From Carnobacterium inhibens subsp. inhibens DSM 13024 (GTDB lineage Bacteria; Bacillota; Bacilli; Lactobacillales; Carnobacteriaceae): a stretch of DNA of 64,000 nt. The position numbers and the translations under genes were made by a program. The first letter of the stretch is position 1, and each line of letters starts with the position of its first letter. The notes under the pieces were generated by a model. It was given only the letters and a program-made list of their open reading frames with translations. It was not told the origin of the DNA and searched no databases. Below, piece after piece: positions 10,011 through 17,379 of this stretch. The stretch covers positions 1,974,501 to 2,038,500 of the forward strand of contig NZ_JQIV01000006.1 in NCBI RefSeq assembly GCF_000746825.1, written 5' to 3'.

Positions 10011-11399
10011 ATGATTTCTTTAACAATAAAAGAAATTGCAGTAGCAGTGGGAGCGTTAAATGATACAAGTAAATGGTCAGATGAAAAAATAACATCAGTT
10101 GAATTCGATACGCGTAAATTAGTAAAAGGTTCATTATTTGTACCATTATTAGGGAACAACGATGGGCATGAATTTATTTTAAAAGCAATTGAAAATGGAG
10201 CTGTAGTTTCTTTGTGGAGTAAATCTTTAGCGAAATTACCTATTGAAGTAGAAGATGTTTTTCCTGTTATCCAAGTAAAAGATACGTTGCAAGCTTTGCA
10301 AGATTTAGCTAAATTCTATTTAGCTAAAATTCATCCCAAGGTAGTAGGAATTACCGGAAGCAATGGGAAAACGACTACAAAAGATATGACAGATGCTGTT
10401 TTATCTAGTCAATACCGTGTTCATAAGACCCAAGGAAATTTTAATAATCATATCGGTCTTCCAATAACGATTTTAGAAATGCCAGAAGACACTGAGGTTA
10501 TCATTTTAGAAATGGGTATGAACCATGCTGGAGAAATCAAAGTGCTGTCCGAATTGGCTGAACCGGATGTTGCGGTTATAACAATGATCGGTGAGTCGCA
10601 CATTGAGTTTTTTGGATCCAGAGCAGGGATTGCTGATGCTAAAATGGAAATTAGTTTAGGCTTAAAGGAAAATGGTGTGCTGATCTACCCAGGGGAAGAA
10701 CTTTTATTGCAAAAAAGAGTCGGAAATTTAGCAGATAAACAATTGAAAACCTTTGGAACCGCTGAAACAAATGACTTGTATCCATTAAACATAAACGCTC
10801 AAATGAATCAAACAAGTTTTGAGACAAATGACGACCCAGGTTTAACAATCATTTTGCCTGTTTTAGGAACGTATAATGTTAACAATGCTTTAGCTGCATT
10901 ATCGGTAGGGAAGGTTTTGGGTGTACCAGTTGAACAATCGGCGCCTAAACTTGCTCAATTTCAATTGACTAAAAATAGAACGGAATGGTTGGATGGGGTA
11001 AATGGAAGCAGTATCTTAAATGATGCTTATAACGCTAACCCTACTGCTATGAAAGCTGTGTTGGATAATTTTAGTACATTTGAAACTAATGGTAAGAGAT
11101 TAGCTGTTTTAGGCGAAATGTTGGAACTTGGAGAACAGTCTTCAGAGTTACATCTAAGTGTGAAAGATTCTCTTAACCCGAGTCAAATCGATAAAGTTAT
11201 TCTTTATGGGGACCAAATGAGTGTGTTGTATGAAGCTTTGCAAGAAAAATTTGATAAAGAAAATCTTTTTTATTTTACAGGGGGAAAAGAACCCTTGATT
11301 CAGTTTGTTAAAGAACAACTTGAGCCGGGAGATTATATTTTATTAAAATCAAGTTTGGGAACAGATTTGCTTTCTGTTGTAAGGGCGCTGCAAGCATAG
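10011..11399 (+). CDS. murF: UDP-MurNAc-tripeptide--D-alanyl-D-alanine ligase
   Basis: MurF adds the D-Ala-D-Ala dipeptide made by Ddl to the UDP-MurNAc-tripeptide. The Mur-ligase P-loop GITGSNGKTTT is at 113-123, followed by the central domain (MGMNHAGEI) and the C-terminal domain with LNDAYNANP. ATG at 10011 is chosen because AAGGAGGG at 9998-10005 immediately precedes it, giving 462 residues. The adjacent ddl supplies the substrate. Confidence 0.96.
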   Translation: MISLTIKEIAVAVGALNDTSKWSDEKITSVEFDTRKLVKGSLFVPLLGNNDGHEFILKAIENGAVVSLWSKSLAKLPIEVEDVFPVIQVKDTLQALQDLAKFYLAKIHPKVVGITGSNGKTTTKDMTDAVLSSQYRVHKTQGNFNNHIGLPITILEMPEDTEVIILEMGMNHAGEIKVLSELAEPDVAVITMIGESHIEFFGSRAGIADAKMEISLGLKENGVLIYPGEELLLQKRVGNLADKQLKTFGTAETNDLYPLNINAQMNQTSFETNDDPGLTIILPVLGTYNVNNALAALSVGKVLGVPVEQSAPKLAQFQLTKNRTEWLDGVNGSSILNDAYNANPTAMKAVLDNFSTFETNGKRLAVLGEMLELGEQSSELHLSVKDSLNPSQIDKVILYGDQMSVLYEALQEKFDKENLFYFTGGKEPLIQFVKEQLEPGDYILLKSSLGTDLLSVVRALQA

Positions 11400-11426
11400 G
11401 AATAAATAAATATGTCTAAAGACCGA

Positions 11427-11454
11427 TTAACAAATAAGAAAAATTTGGTATACT
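11427..11454 (+). promoter_or_regulatory. Promoter of the BI-1 family gene
   Basis: TTAACA at 11427-11432 and TATACT at 11449-11454 are 16 bases apart, with TG one base before the -10 (extended -10). Confidence 0.65.
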
Positions 11455-11486
11455 GTACTAAAGATTAAATAGGAGGAATGATCCAT

Positions 11487-12197
11487 ATGAATACACCAAG
11501 AAAAGAAGTTTCTAATCAAGCAGTAAGCACAACAAGCATGTCTAAATTTTTCGCTTCGATTTATAGTTATATGGCATTAGGTTTAACGATAACAGGTATA
11601 ACAGCTTTTTATGCAGCACAAAGTCCTTTTATTCTGAATTTAGTTTTTGGCACACGTTTCGGAATGATTGCTTTTTTTATAGCTGAAATTGCATTGGTTA
11701 TGAAATTAGCATCTAATGGAGCTAAATTAAGATCTGCAGGTGCATCAATCATTGGATTTATTGCTTTTGCGATTATCAACGGGATTACGCTCTCTTCTAT
11801 TTTCTTGTTGTATGATTTAGGAAGTATCGGAGCAGCATTTATTTCCACAGCAGCCTCATTTGCAGGTATGAGTCTAGTGGGATTTACAACTAAAAAGGAT
11901 CTGACATCTTTAGGAGGACAATTAAGAGGTGCATTGATCGGATTGATTATTGCCATGTTAGTAAACGGGTTCTTCTTACAAAGTGGTCCTGCTGATATGG
12001 TTCTATCTTTTATCACAGTTGTAATTTTTATTGGCTTTACAGCTTATGATACTCAAAAATTAAAAGAACTGTATGTTCATTACTCTGGAGAACAAAACTT
12101 AGGAGCGTTGGCAATTAGCGGAGCTTTAAGTTTGTACCTAGATTTTATCAATATCTTTATCAGTTTATTACGCATCTTTGGTGGCGGAAGAGACTAA
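11487..12197 (+). CDS. Bax inhibitor-1/YccA family membrane protein
   Basis: The 236-residue protein consists of about seven closely spaced membrane helices starting near residue 28. It ends in the family's DTQKLKELY and LYLDFINIFISLLRI pattern. Bacterial BI-1 proteins such as B. subtilis YetJ act as pH-sensitive calcium leak channels; FtsH modulation is reported for YccA. ATG at 11487 is preferred to 11478, because AGGAGG at 11471-11476 would leave one base for the earlier start. It is monocistronic, with its own promoter and terminator. Confidence 0.88.
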   Translation: MNTPRKEVSNQAVSTTSMSKFFASIYSYMALGLTITGITAFYAAQSPFILNLVFGTRFGMIAFFIAEIALVMKLASNGAKLRSAGASIIGFIAFAIINGITLSSIFLLYDLGSIGAAFISTAASFAGMSLVGFTTKKDLTSLGGQLRGALIGLIIAMLVNGFFLQSGPADMVLSFITVVIFIGFTAYDTQKLKELYVHYSGEQNLGALAISGALSLYLDFINIFISLLRIFGGGRD

Positions 12198-12225
12198 TAA
12201 TCAATCGTTTCAACTAGTTAAAATG

Positions 12226-12267
12226 AAACTAAAAGAGAGGCGTAAAACCTATCTTTTAGTTTTTTTG
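12226..12267 (+). terminator. Terminator after the BI-1 gene
   Basis: AAACTAAAAGA at 12226-12236 pairs with TCTTTTAGTTT at 12252-12262 and is followed by T residues. Confidence 0.88.
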
Positions 12268-12391
12268 TAGAAAATTATGTCAATAAGATGAGCAAAAGAT
12301 TGTGAAAGCGCAGACTAAAACAGGTGAATTCACAGATTCGAAAGAAAACACTTAAAGGAAACGTGTTCATGAAAACAAAAGGTCAAATCAA
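12268..12391 (+). other. Intergenic stretch before the cshA promoter
   Basis: It holds a GTGAATTCAC palindrome near 12324-12333 and an eight-codon frame with a ribosome-site-like AAAGGAAA at 12369. Both lie upstream of the predicted cshA promoter and are probably without function. Confidence 0.3.
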
Positions 12392-12420
12392 TTGATAAAC
12401 TAAAATATAAATGATAGAAT
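12392..12420 (+). promoter_or_regulatory. cshA promoter
   Basis: TTGATA at 12392-12397 and TAGAAT at 12415-12420 have 17-base spacing. The predicted transcript would carry a leader of about 240 bases before cshA. Confidence 0.75.
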
Positions 12421-12471
12421 AGTTTAGATTGAAGAACAATCTTTAATAAAAATAAAACCATCGAGGGTTTT

Positions 12472-12528
12472 GTGAAACTAGATAAGCAGATAAACTTGAT
12501 AATAATTCAAGTTTTTTATATGAAATGA
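12472..12528 (+). CDS. Possible 18-codon leader peptide in the cshA leader
   Basis: A GTG at 12472 follows GAGGG at 12463-12467 and opens an 18-codon frame, VKLDKQINLIIIQVFYMK, ending in TGA at 12526-12528. Three of its four Ile codons are ATA, two of them in tandem. The frame runs through the first leader hairpin and stops exactly at the first base of the second hairpin's 5' arm. This is the geometry expected of a translation-coupled attenuator. The peptide is inferred; the spacing of four bases to the GTG is short. Confidence 0.3.
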   Translation: MKLDKQINLIIIQVFYMK

Positions 12529-12569
12529 AAAACTTGGTGTACATTCAACCGAACGAACATCAAGTTTTT
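12492..12569 (+). promoter_or_regulatory. cshA leader with mutually exclusive hairpins
   Basis: Hairpin 1 pairs AAACTTGA (12492-12499) with TCAAGTTT (12507-12514) and ends in a six-T run. Hairpin 2 pairs 12528-12540 with 12557-12569 (13 positions, one G-T) and also ends in T5. A third, exclusive helix pairs CAAGTTTTT (12508-12516) with AAAAACTTG (12528-12536), using the 3' arm of hairpin 1 and the 5' arm of hairpin 2. That is a terminator/antiterminator layout. A further small AAAACC/GGTTTT hairpin lies at 12454-12471. Confidence 0.65.
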
Positions 12570-12667
12570 ATATGGAGTTACAGCAACAGGTGCATTGATT
12601 AAACTAATGAAGGTGCCTGTATTTCGCAAAAATCTCTCTTTAAGGTTTTAAATTGGGAGGAAATATA

Positions 12668-14245
12668 TTGAAATTTACAGAATTAGGATTAGCACCTGAA
12701 TTATTGAAATCAGTAGAACGTTTAGGATTTGAGGAAGCAACACCGATCCAATCACAAACGATTCCACTAGCACTTGAAGGAAAAGACGTTATCGGGCAAG
12801 CACAAACAGGAACTGGTAAAACAGCTGCATTTGGTTTACCAATGTTACAAAAAATTGATGTAACCAATCGTAATGTACAAGGTTTAGTTATTGCACCTAC
12901 TCGTGAATTAGCTATCCAAACACAAGAAGAATTATTCCGTTTAAGCCGCGATAAAAAAATCCGTGTTCAAGTTGTTTATGGTGGAGCTGATATCAGTCGC
13001 CAAATTCGTGCTTTAAAAGACGCACCGCATATTGTTGTCGGTACACCAGGTCGTTTATTAGATCACATCAAACGTAAAACATTAAAACTAGGACATGTTG
13101 AAACATTAGTACTAGATGAAGCAGACGAAATGTTGAATATGGGATTCATCGATGACATTGAAACGATCATTCATGAAGTTCCAGATGTACGTCAAACATT
13201 ATTATTCTCTGCTACAATGCCGCCTGCTATTAAACGCATAGGTGTTCGCTTTATGAAAGACCCTGAACATGTTCAAATTAAAGCAACTACAATGTCTGAT
13301 AGTTTAATTGAACAATTTTTTGTACGTTGTAAAGACTTCGAAAAATTTGATATTATGACTCGTTTATTTGATGTTCAAACACCAGAATTGACAATCATTT
13401 TTGGCCGTACAAAACGTCGTGTAGACGAATTAGCTCGTGGATTAGAAGCTCGCGGATACCGTGCTGAAGGGATCCATGGCGATCTTTCTCAACAAAAACG
13501 TATGAGCGTGTTAAAATCTTTTAAAACAGGTAAATTAGATGTTTTAGTAGCAACTGACGTAGCAGCTCGTGGATTAGATATTTCCGGAGTTACACACGTA
13601 TATAACTATGATATTCCTCAAGACCCAGAAAGCTATGTTCACCGTATTGGACGTACTGGTCGTGCAGGAAAAGAGGGTGTTTCTGTAACTTTCATTACAC
13701 CTAATGAAATGGGATATTTGCGTGTTATTGAAGACTTAACGAAAAAAGCAATGACACCATTACGTCCACCAACAAATGCAGAAGCATTTGAAGGTCAAAT
13801 CAAAGCGTCAATTGACGAAGTAGGTTCTATTATTGACGCTAATGGCTTGAATCGTTACGAAAAAGCTGCTGCACAATTATTAGAAACTTACACAGCTGAA
13901 GATCTTGCTGCTGCATTCTTGAAGAGTGTGACAAAAGACGCTGATGAAGTACCAGTTAAAATTACTCCAGAACGTCCATTACCAGGTCGCAAAGGCGGAA
14001 GCAGTCATGGAGGCGGAAGCAATCGAGGCGCAAGTAAAGGCGGATACCGTGGCGGAAATAACCGTAGTGGTAAACCTTCTGAACGTCGTGGTGGCGGAAG
14101 CTCAAGCGCTAGCGGAAAATGGAATAAAGATTCAAAACGTAGCGGAAGCGACAACCGTCGTAAAGACAGCCGTAGTAAATCTACTACTGATAGCCGTCGT
14201 AAAGCTGGCGGAGAACGCAAATTTACTATACGTGATAAAGACTAA
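12668..14245 (+). CDS. cshA: DEAD-box RNA helicase CshA
   Basis: The 525-residue helicase has the full motif set: the Q motif near PIQSQT, Walker A AQTGTGKT at 45-52, PTRELA, DEAD at 150-153, SAT, and HRIGRTGR in the second RecA domain. A C-terminal tail of about 90 residues rich in Gly, Arg, Ser and Lys probably binds RNA. Family members act in ribosome assembly, mRNA turnover with the degradosome, and growth in the cold. TTG at 12668 is chosen because GGGAGGAA at 12655-12662 precedes it. The long folded leader suggests attenuation. Confidence 0.95.
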   Translation: MKFTELGLAPELLKSVERLGFEEATPIQSQTIPLALEGKDVIGQAQTGTGKTAAFGLPMLQKIDVTNRNVQGLVIAPTRELAIQTQEELFRLSRDKKIRVQVVYGGADISRQIRALKDAPHIVVGTPGRLLDHIKRKTLKLGHVETLVLDEADEMLNMGFIDDIETIIHEVPDVRQTLLFSATMPPAIKRIGVRFMKDPEHVQIKATTMSDSLIEQFFVRCKDFEKFDIMTRLFDVQTPELTIIFGRTKRRVDELARGLEARGYRAEGIHGDLSQQKRMSVLKSFKTGKLDVLVATDVAARGLDISGVTHVYNYDIPQDPESYVHRIGRTGRAGKEGVSVTFITPNEMGYLRVIEDLTKKAMTPLRPPTNAEAFEGQIKASIDEVGSIIDANGLNRYEKAAAQLLETYTAEDLAAAFLKSVTKDADEVPVKITPERPLPGRKGGSSHGGGSNRGASKGGYRGGNNRSGKPSERRGGGSSSASGKWNKDSKRSGSDNRRKDSRSKSTTDSRRKAGGERKFTIRDKD

Positions 14246-14250
14246 ACAAG

Positions 14251-14298
14251 TATATAAAAAGAGGCTTGAGACATTTGTCTCAAGCCTCTTTTTATATA
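14251..14298 (+). terminator. Terminator after cshA
   Basis: A near-perfect 23-bp inverted repeat (14251-14273 with 14276-14298) contains GAGGCTTGAGACA and its complement with a T5 run. It is symmetrical and could work in both directions. Confidence 0.92.
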
Positions 14299-14384
14299 GA
14301 TAACAATAGAAAATAAAAATATTTTTAGAAACCTTTTAAACACGTCTGTTATTTTTCGTTTACAAGTGACAGGAGATGTATTAT

Positions 14385-14413
14385 TTGATAATATTAGGAT
14401 AATATTATAAAAT
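14385..14413 (+). promoter_or_regulatory. Possible acpS promoter
   Basis: TTGATA at 14385-14390 and TAAAAT at 14408-14413 are 17 bases apart, about 50 bases before acpS. Confidence 0.4.
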
Positions 14414-14466
14414 TTAAGTTATGTAATAAGAAGAAGTAGGTTAGGTATAAAGAAGGTGGAGAAAGA

Positions 14467-14817
14467 ATGATTATAGGAATCGGGTTAGATATAGCAGAAA
14501 TTTCTCGCATAAAGGATGCCTATTTAAAAAGAGAGACTTTTTCTGAACGTGTACTTACACCCGCAGAACAAGAAATATTTTCTAGCTTAAAAGGTACTCG
14601 AAAGTTGGAATTTTTAGCTGGTAGATATGCAGCAAAAGAAGCTTTTTCAAAAGCCATGGGAACGGGTATTGGGAAGTTAGGTTTTCAGGATATTGAAATC
14701 ATACCTGATCGTTATGGTAAACCGGTTGTTGAAAATTCCCCTTTCAAAGGACAAGTATTTCTTTCTATTACGCATACAGATTCAATTGTTGCTGCACAAG
14801 TAATTTTAGAAAAATAG
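14467..14817 (+). CDS. acpS: Holo-[acyl-carrier-protein] synthase
   Basis: AcpS transfers 4'-phosphopantetheine from CoA to a serine of acyl carrier protein. The 116-residue protein is the usual trimeric-type length. It has the two signature motifs: GIGLDIAEISRI, whose Asp8 binds Mg, and GRYAAKEAFSKAMGTG. AGGTGGAG precedes the ATG. In many Firmicutes acpS is followed by alr; here the next gene is an antitoxin. Confidence 0.96.
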   Translation: MIIGIGLDIAEISRIKDAYLKRETFSERVLTPAEQEIFSSLKGTRKLEFLAGRYAAKEAFSKAMGTGIGKLGFQDIEIIPDRYGKPVVENSPFKGQVFLSITHTDSIVAAQVILEK

Positions 14818-14883
14818 AATAAGGAGAATAGATACAATAAAACAGATTGAAATTTAGATGTACATACGATGGCAGCGGGGCTT

Positions 14884-14912
14884 GAATTAATTAGAATTAT
14901 TCCAATTAATTC
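14884..14912 (+). repeat. Inverted repeat, possible operator or terminator remnant
   Basis: GAATTAATT at 14884-14892 pairs perfectly with AATTAATTC at 14904-14912, and an inner GAAT/ATTC extends the symmetry around a single central T. No T run follows. Confidence 0.5.
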
Positions 14913-14978
14913 AGAGTGAAAAGCTTAATTAATGCGTTAACATACTTAGAGATAAAATCAAATTTGTCTATAAAATGA

Positions 14979-14996
14979 AACTTAAGCTTTTAAGTT
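14979..14996 (+). repeat. Inverted repeat upstream of the antitoxin
   Basis: AACTTAA at 14979-14985 and TTAAGTT at 14990-14996 flank GCTT. It lies about 100 bases before the antitoxin start and could be an autoregulatory operator, but no protein is assigned to it. Confidence 0.35.
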
Positions 14997-15095
14997 ATCT
15001 GTAGTTTAAATGCTGTTCGTTTCATGTTACCATGTTCTTGAGGTGGATCCTTTTTTATGGGGTAGAAAAAGGCAATCTTTAGGAGGTATGGGGTA

Positions 15096-15344
15096 ATGGA
15101 TGAAAATGACAACATAATGAAAGTTAATTTAGCACCAGAGATTTACAAAGAAGTTAAAGAATATTGTGCAATTGCAAATATTGATGAAAATGAATTTGTT
15201 AATTCGGTTATGAATTATTTCTTGGAAGAAAATTTAATAATCTATGATACCATGCGCAAAGGATATGCAGAGATGTCTCGTATCAATCTTGATATTTGTG
15301 ATGAATTTGAAGTTTGTGAAAAAGAGGTCGGTGCCCAATTCTAA
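15096..15344 (+). CDS. Antitoxin of a MazEF/EndoAI type pair
   Basis: The 82-residue acidic protein has an N-terminal ribbon-helix-helix-like segment (MKVNLAPEIYKEVKEYC at residues 8-24) and an acidic C-terminal half. This is the layout of EndoAI antitoxins that bind DNA and wrap the toxin. AGGAGG at 15081-15086 sits nine bases before the ATG. The stop is 27 bases before the toxin start, so the two are cotranscribed. Sequence similarity to EndoAI is weak by eye; the call rests mostly on the partner gene. Confidence 0.75.
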   Translation: MDENDNIMKVNLAPEIYKEVKEYCAIANIDENEFVNSVMNYFLEENLIIYDTMRKGYAEMSRINLDICDEFEVCEKEVGAQF

Positions 15345-15371
15345 CCAGGTATTATAAGGAGGAAAATGCCT

Positions 15372-15722
15372 ATGGTAAGACGGGGAGAGATTTATTATGC
15401 TGATTTGTCGCCAGTTGTAGGTTCGGAACAAGGTGGAATGCGTCCAGTTTTGATTATTCAAAATAATGTCGGCAACCATTACAGTCCAACCGTTATTATT
15501 GCAGCGATAACAGCTAAAATCCAAAAGGCTAAGATGCCTACCCATGTCGAAATATCAGCAGAAGAATATAATCTTGAAAAAAATTCTGTTGTCTTATTAG
15601 AACAAATAAGGACGATCGACAAACAACGTTTACGAGAAAAAGTGACTCAATTAGATTTTAAAATGATGAAAAAAATAGACGAAGCACTTGAAATAAGTGT
15701 GGGATTGTCTGGACATATATAA
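15372..15722 (+). CDS. mazF: MazF/EndoA-type endoribonuclease toxin
   Basis: The 116-residue PemK/MazF family protein carries [20 protein letters not shown] and RPVLIIQN, with the conserved Arg and Thr (AAITA) of the active site, and ends in EALEISVGL. Homologues cleave single-stranded RNA at short sites such as UACAU in Bacillus. ATG at 15372 is chosen over ATG at 15366, because AAGGAGG at 15356-15362 leaves nine bases rather than three. It follows its antitoxin, and a terminator follows it. Confidence 0.93.
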   Translation: MVRRGEIYYADLSPVVGSEQGGMRPVLIIQNNVGNHYSPTVIIAAITAKIQKAKMPTHVEISAEEYNLEKNSVVLLEQIRTIDKQRLREKVTQLDFKMMKKIDEALEISVGLSGHI

Positions 15723-15752
15723 TACTTCTCAGAACACATAACAAAAGTGATT

Positions 15753-15783
15753 AAAGCATTCGCAAATTTAGGAGTGCTTTTTG
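15753..15783 (+). terminator. Terminator after mazF
   Basis: AAAGCATTC at 15753-15761 pairs with GAGTGCTTT at 15772-15780, followed by T residues. Confidence 0.7.
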
Positions 15784-15825
15784 TTTGTCTTTTTATTGAA
15801 AGTACATTTAAGTACTGAAACAAAA

Positions 15826-15854
15826 TTGAATAAATAGGGTTTAAATGGTATGCT
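15826..15854 (+). promoter_or_regulatory. queT promoter
   Basis: TTGAAT at 15826-15831 and TATGCT at 15849-15854 have 17-base spacing, and TG one base before the -10 makes it an extended element. The transcript would begin just before the riboswitch. Confidence 0.7.
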
Positions 15855-15869
15855 GTAACAGTTGTAAAA

Positions 15870-15908
15870 CGTGGTTCGTTGACCATCCCACGAAAAAAAA
15901 CTAGGAGG
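15870..15908 (+). promoter_or_regulatory. preQ1-I riboswitch
   Basis: CGTGG at 15870-15874 pairs with CCACG at 15888-15892 as stem P1. The loop begins TTCG, and an A-rich tail leads into ACTAGGAGG. This is the class I preQ1 aptamer plan: P1, GGTTC-type loop, A-tract and a 3' pseudoknot strand. The 3' strand overlaps the AGGAGG at 15903-15908, so ligand binding should hide the ribosome site. The downstream queuosine-precursor transporter fits. Confidence 0.85.
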
Positions 15909-15914
15909 AACAAA

Positions 15915-16406
15915 ATGAAAATAAGAACTTTGGTAATAAATGCTGTAATTGCATCATTGTATGTAGTGGTTACTTCATTGCTAGCCTTTATGTCATTTGG
16001 GGCAATCCAATTTAGAGTAGCAGAAATGTTAAACCATTTAGCTGTCTTTAATAAAAAATACATCATCGGAATAGTTGGTGGAGTGCTTATCTCTAATTTT
16101 TTTTTCTCAACTATGGTTGTGTATGATTTAGTGTTTGGGGTTGCGCATTCGCTTCTTTCTTTACTTATAATGAGCGGTATAACAAGAAAAATTACAAATG
16201 TTTGGATAAAGATGAGTATAAATACGCTTTGTTTCACCCTAGGTTCAGGATTGATTGCTTGGGAATTATACTTAGCATTGCAATTACCATTTTGGTTTAG
16301 CTACTTCACAGTAGCAATTGGAGAACTTGTCGTAATGGGCATAGGTATGCCAATTATGATTTATATCGATAAGAAAGTTCACTTCAATAAACAAATAGAA
16401 GGATAA
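15915..16406 (+). CDS. queT: Queuosine precursor ECF transporter substrate protein QueT
   Basis: The 163-residue membrane protein has about five or six helices and the QueT family pattern, including FGAIQFRVAEMLN and the C-terminal GELVVMGIGMPI. It serves as the S-component of an ECF transporter importing preQ1 or a related queuosine precursor. The energising EcfAAT module is not in the window. ATG at 15915 follows AGGAGG that forms part of the preQ1 riboswitch. An in-frame TTG at 15879 lies inside the aptamer and is rejected. Confidence 0.94.
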   Translation: MKIRTLVINAVIASLYVVVTSLLAFMSFGAIQFRVAEMLNHLAVFNKKYIIGIVGGVLISNFFFSTMVVYDLVFGVAHSLLSLLIMSGITRKITNVWIKMSINTLCFTLGSGLIAWELYLALQLPFWFSYFTVAIGELVVMGIGMPIMIYIDKKVHFNKQIEG

Positions 16407-16469
16407 TAAGCCTAGGAGATGGTAAGTTGAACGATTTGTTATTTCCTCGGTTCAAAACTAAATGAATAT

Positions 16470-16506
16470 AAAAAAGTGGTTGGAACATTGTTCCAACCAC
16501 TTTTTT
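16470..16506. terminator. Bidirectional terminator between queT and the CBS gene
   Basis: AAAAAAGTGGTTGGAAC at 16470-16486 pairs with its complement at 16490-16506. A and T runs on both sides serve both converging genes. Confidence 0.93.
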
Positions 16507-16516
16507 ATTTAAAACT

Positions 16517-17158
16517 TTAAATAGCATTCTTTAAATCTTCCACTTCAACAATGCGGAACCCTTTTTTGCTCAAAGCACTTGATAGTTGTTTTACAATGTC
16601 TTTTGTAACACCGGATTCTAAAGTGATCATAGTGCGACGAACTAAGTCATCTTGCTCCACATCTAAAGTAATGCAACTTGAAATTGAACAAAAACGATTA
16701 ATGATTTTCGCCATATTTGCTAAATCGCCTTTTTGACCAGTCGAAGCGATCGTTAATACGTAACTTCCAGTGTTGACGTTCCAAGATTGTTGCAGCATAT
16801 TCAATAAAGAGCTGTGAGTTAAAATTCCATAAAAACGATTGTCTTCATCCAATACTGAAATGTAAGGTAATTCTTTGATTGAGAAGAAAACTTTGAAAAA
16901 AGAAGCTTCGATAGAAATAAACTTTGTAGCATTTTTTAATAAATGAGTAACAGGTAAATTCATATCTCCGCCATTAGCTTTATGACGATAAATATGCATT
17001 TTGTAAATGTTCCCTCTGAAAATCGTTCCAGTTTCATCTAAGATAGGGACACAACGAAAACCTGAAGTTTCAAGTATATCGATTGCTTCTTGAAGAGTGA
17101 CCGTTTCACTTACTGTTGTTAATTTTTTCTTTGGGATGCAAAGAGATTTTATAAGCAT
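16517..17158 (-). CDS. CBS-pair and ACT-like domain protein (CbpA-like)
   Basis: The 213-residue cytoplasmic protein begins with a CBS pair (residues about 8-140, with FRCVPILDETG and YISVLDEDNRFYGILTHSSLL) and ends in an ACT-like domain (about 150-210). This arrangement resembles the c-di-AMP-binding CbpA of Listeria. The only support here for nucleotide binding is domain architecture. AAAGGAGG precedes the ATG on the minus strand. It is monocistronic and converges on queT. The window also encodes the c-di-AMP synthase. Confidence 0.8.
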   Translation of the reverse strand: MLIKSLCIPKKKLTTVSETVTLQEAIDILETSGFRCVPILDETGTIFRGNIYKMHIYRHKANGGDMNLPVTHLLKNATKFISIEASFFKVFFSIKELPYISVLDEDNRFYGILTHSSLLNMLQQSWNVNTGSYVLTIASTGQKGDLANMAKIINRFCSISSCITLDVEQDDLVRRTMITLESGVTKDIVKQLSSALSKKGFRIVEVEDLKNAI

Positions 17159-17202
17159 GAATGTATCCTCCTTTAAGGATTGGTTTGGTTTATTTAAGTT
17201 GA

Positions 17203-17231
17203 TGATAACATATAGCCGGTAAGGTAGCCAA
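17203..17231 (-). promoter_or_regulatory. Promoter of the CBS/ACT gene
   Basis: On the minus strand TTGGCT (17226-17231) and TTATCA (17203-17208) are 17 bases apart, about 45 bases before the start. Confidence 0.5.
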
Positions 17232-17297
17232 TGCTTTTGAAAGTCAGGAAAAATTTTCTGCAGTAAGGAAAAGTAGTTAAGGAATAATAACTTTAAC

Positions 17298-17326
17298 TTG
17301 TTTGAAAGTACGTAGCATTCTATAAT
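17298..17326 (+). promoter_or_regulatory. trmR promoter
   Basis: TTGTTT at 17298-17303 and TATAAT at 17321-17326 with 17-base spacing. Confidence 0.7.
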
Positions 17327-17379
17327 AAAAAAAGCAGATAGAAGGAAAAAATAGATACTATTAGAAGAGTGGGGAAAAC

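Larger units (their letters stand above)
14818..15095 (+). other. Gene-free stretch between acpS and the toxin-antitoxin pair
   Basis: No gene is visible. An AAGGAG-like site at 14820-14825 is not followed by a reading frame. There are two strong inverted repeats (14884-14912 and 14979-14996) and a CCTTTTT/AAAAAGG hairpin near 15049-15071. The spot is where alr often lies. Confidence 0.5.

Noticed and set aside
11609-12016. 135-codon reverse frame opposite the BI-1 gene
   Set aside because: It is the antisense of membrane-helix codons, with no ribosome site.
12369-12395. Eight-codon frame with AAAGGAAA before cshA
   Set aside because: It lies upstream of the predicted cshA promoter, so it is probably not transcribed with it.
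13944-14303. 119-codon forward frame overlapping the cshA 3' end
   Set aside because: It is a second frame of the low-complexity Gly/Arg/Ser tail and runs through the cshA terminator.
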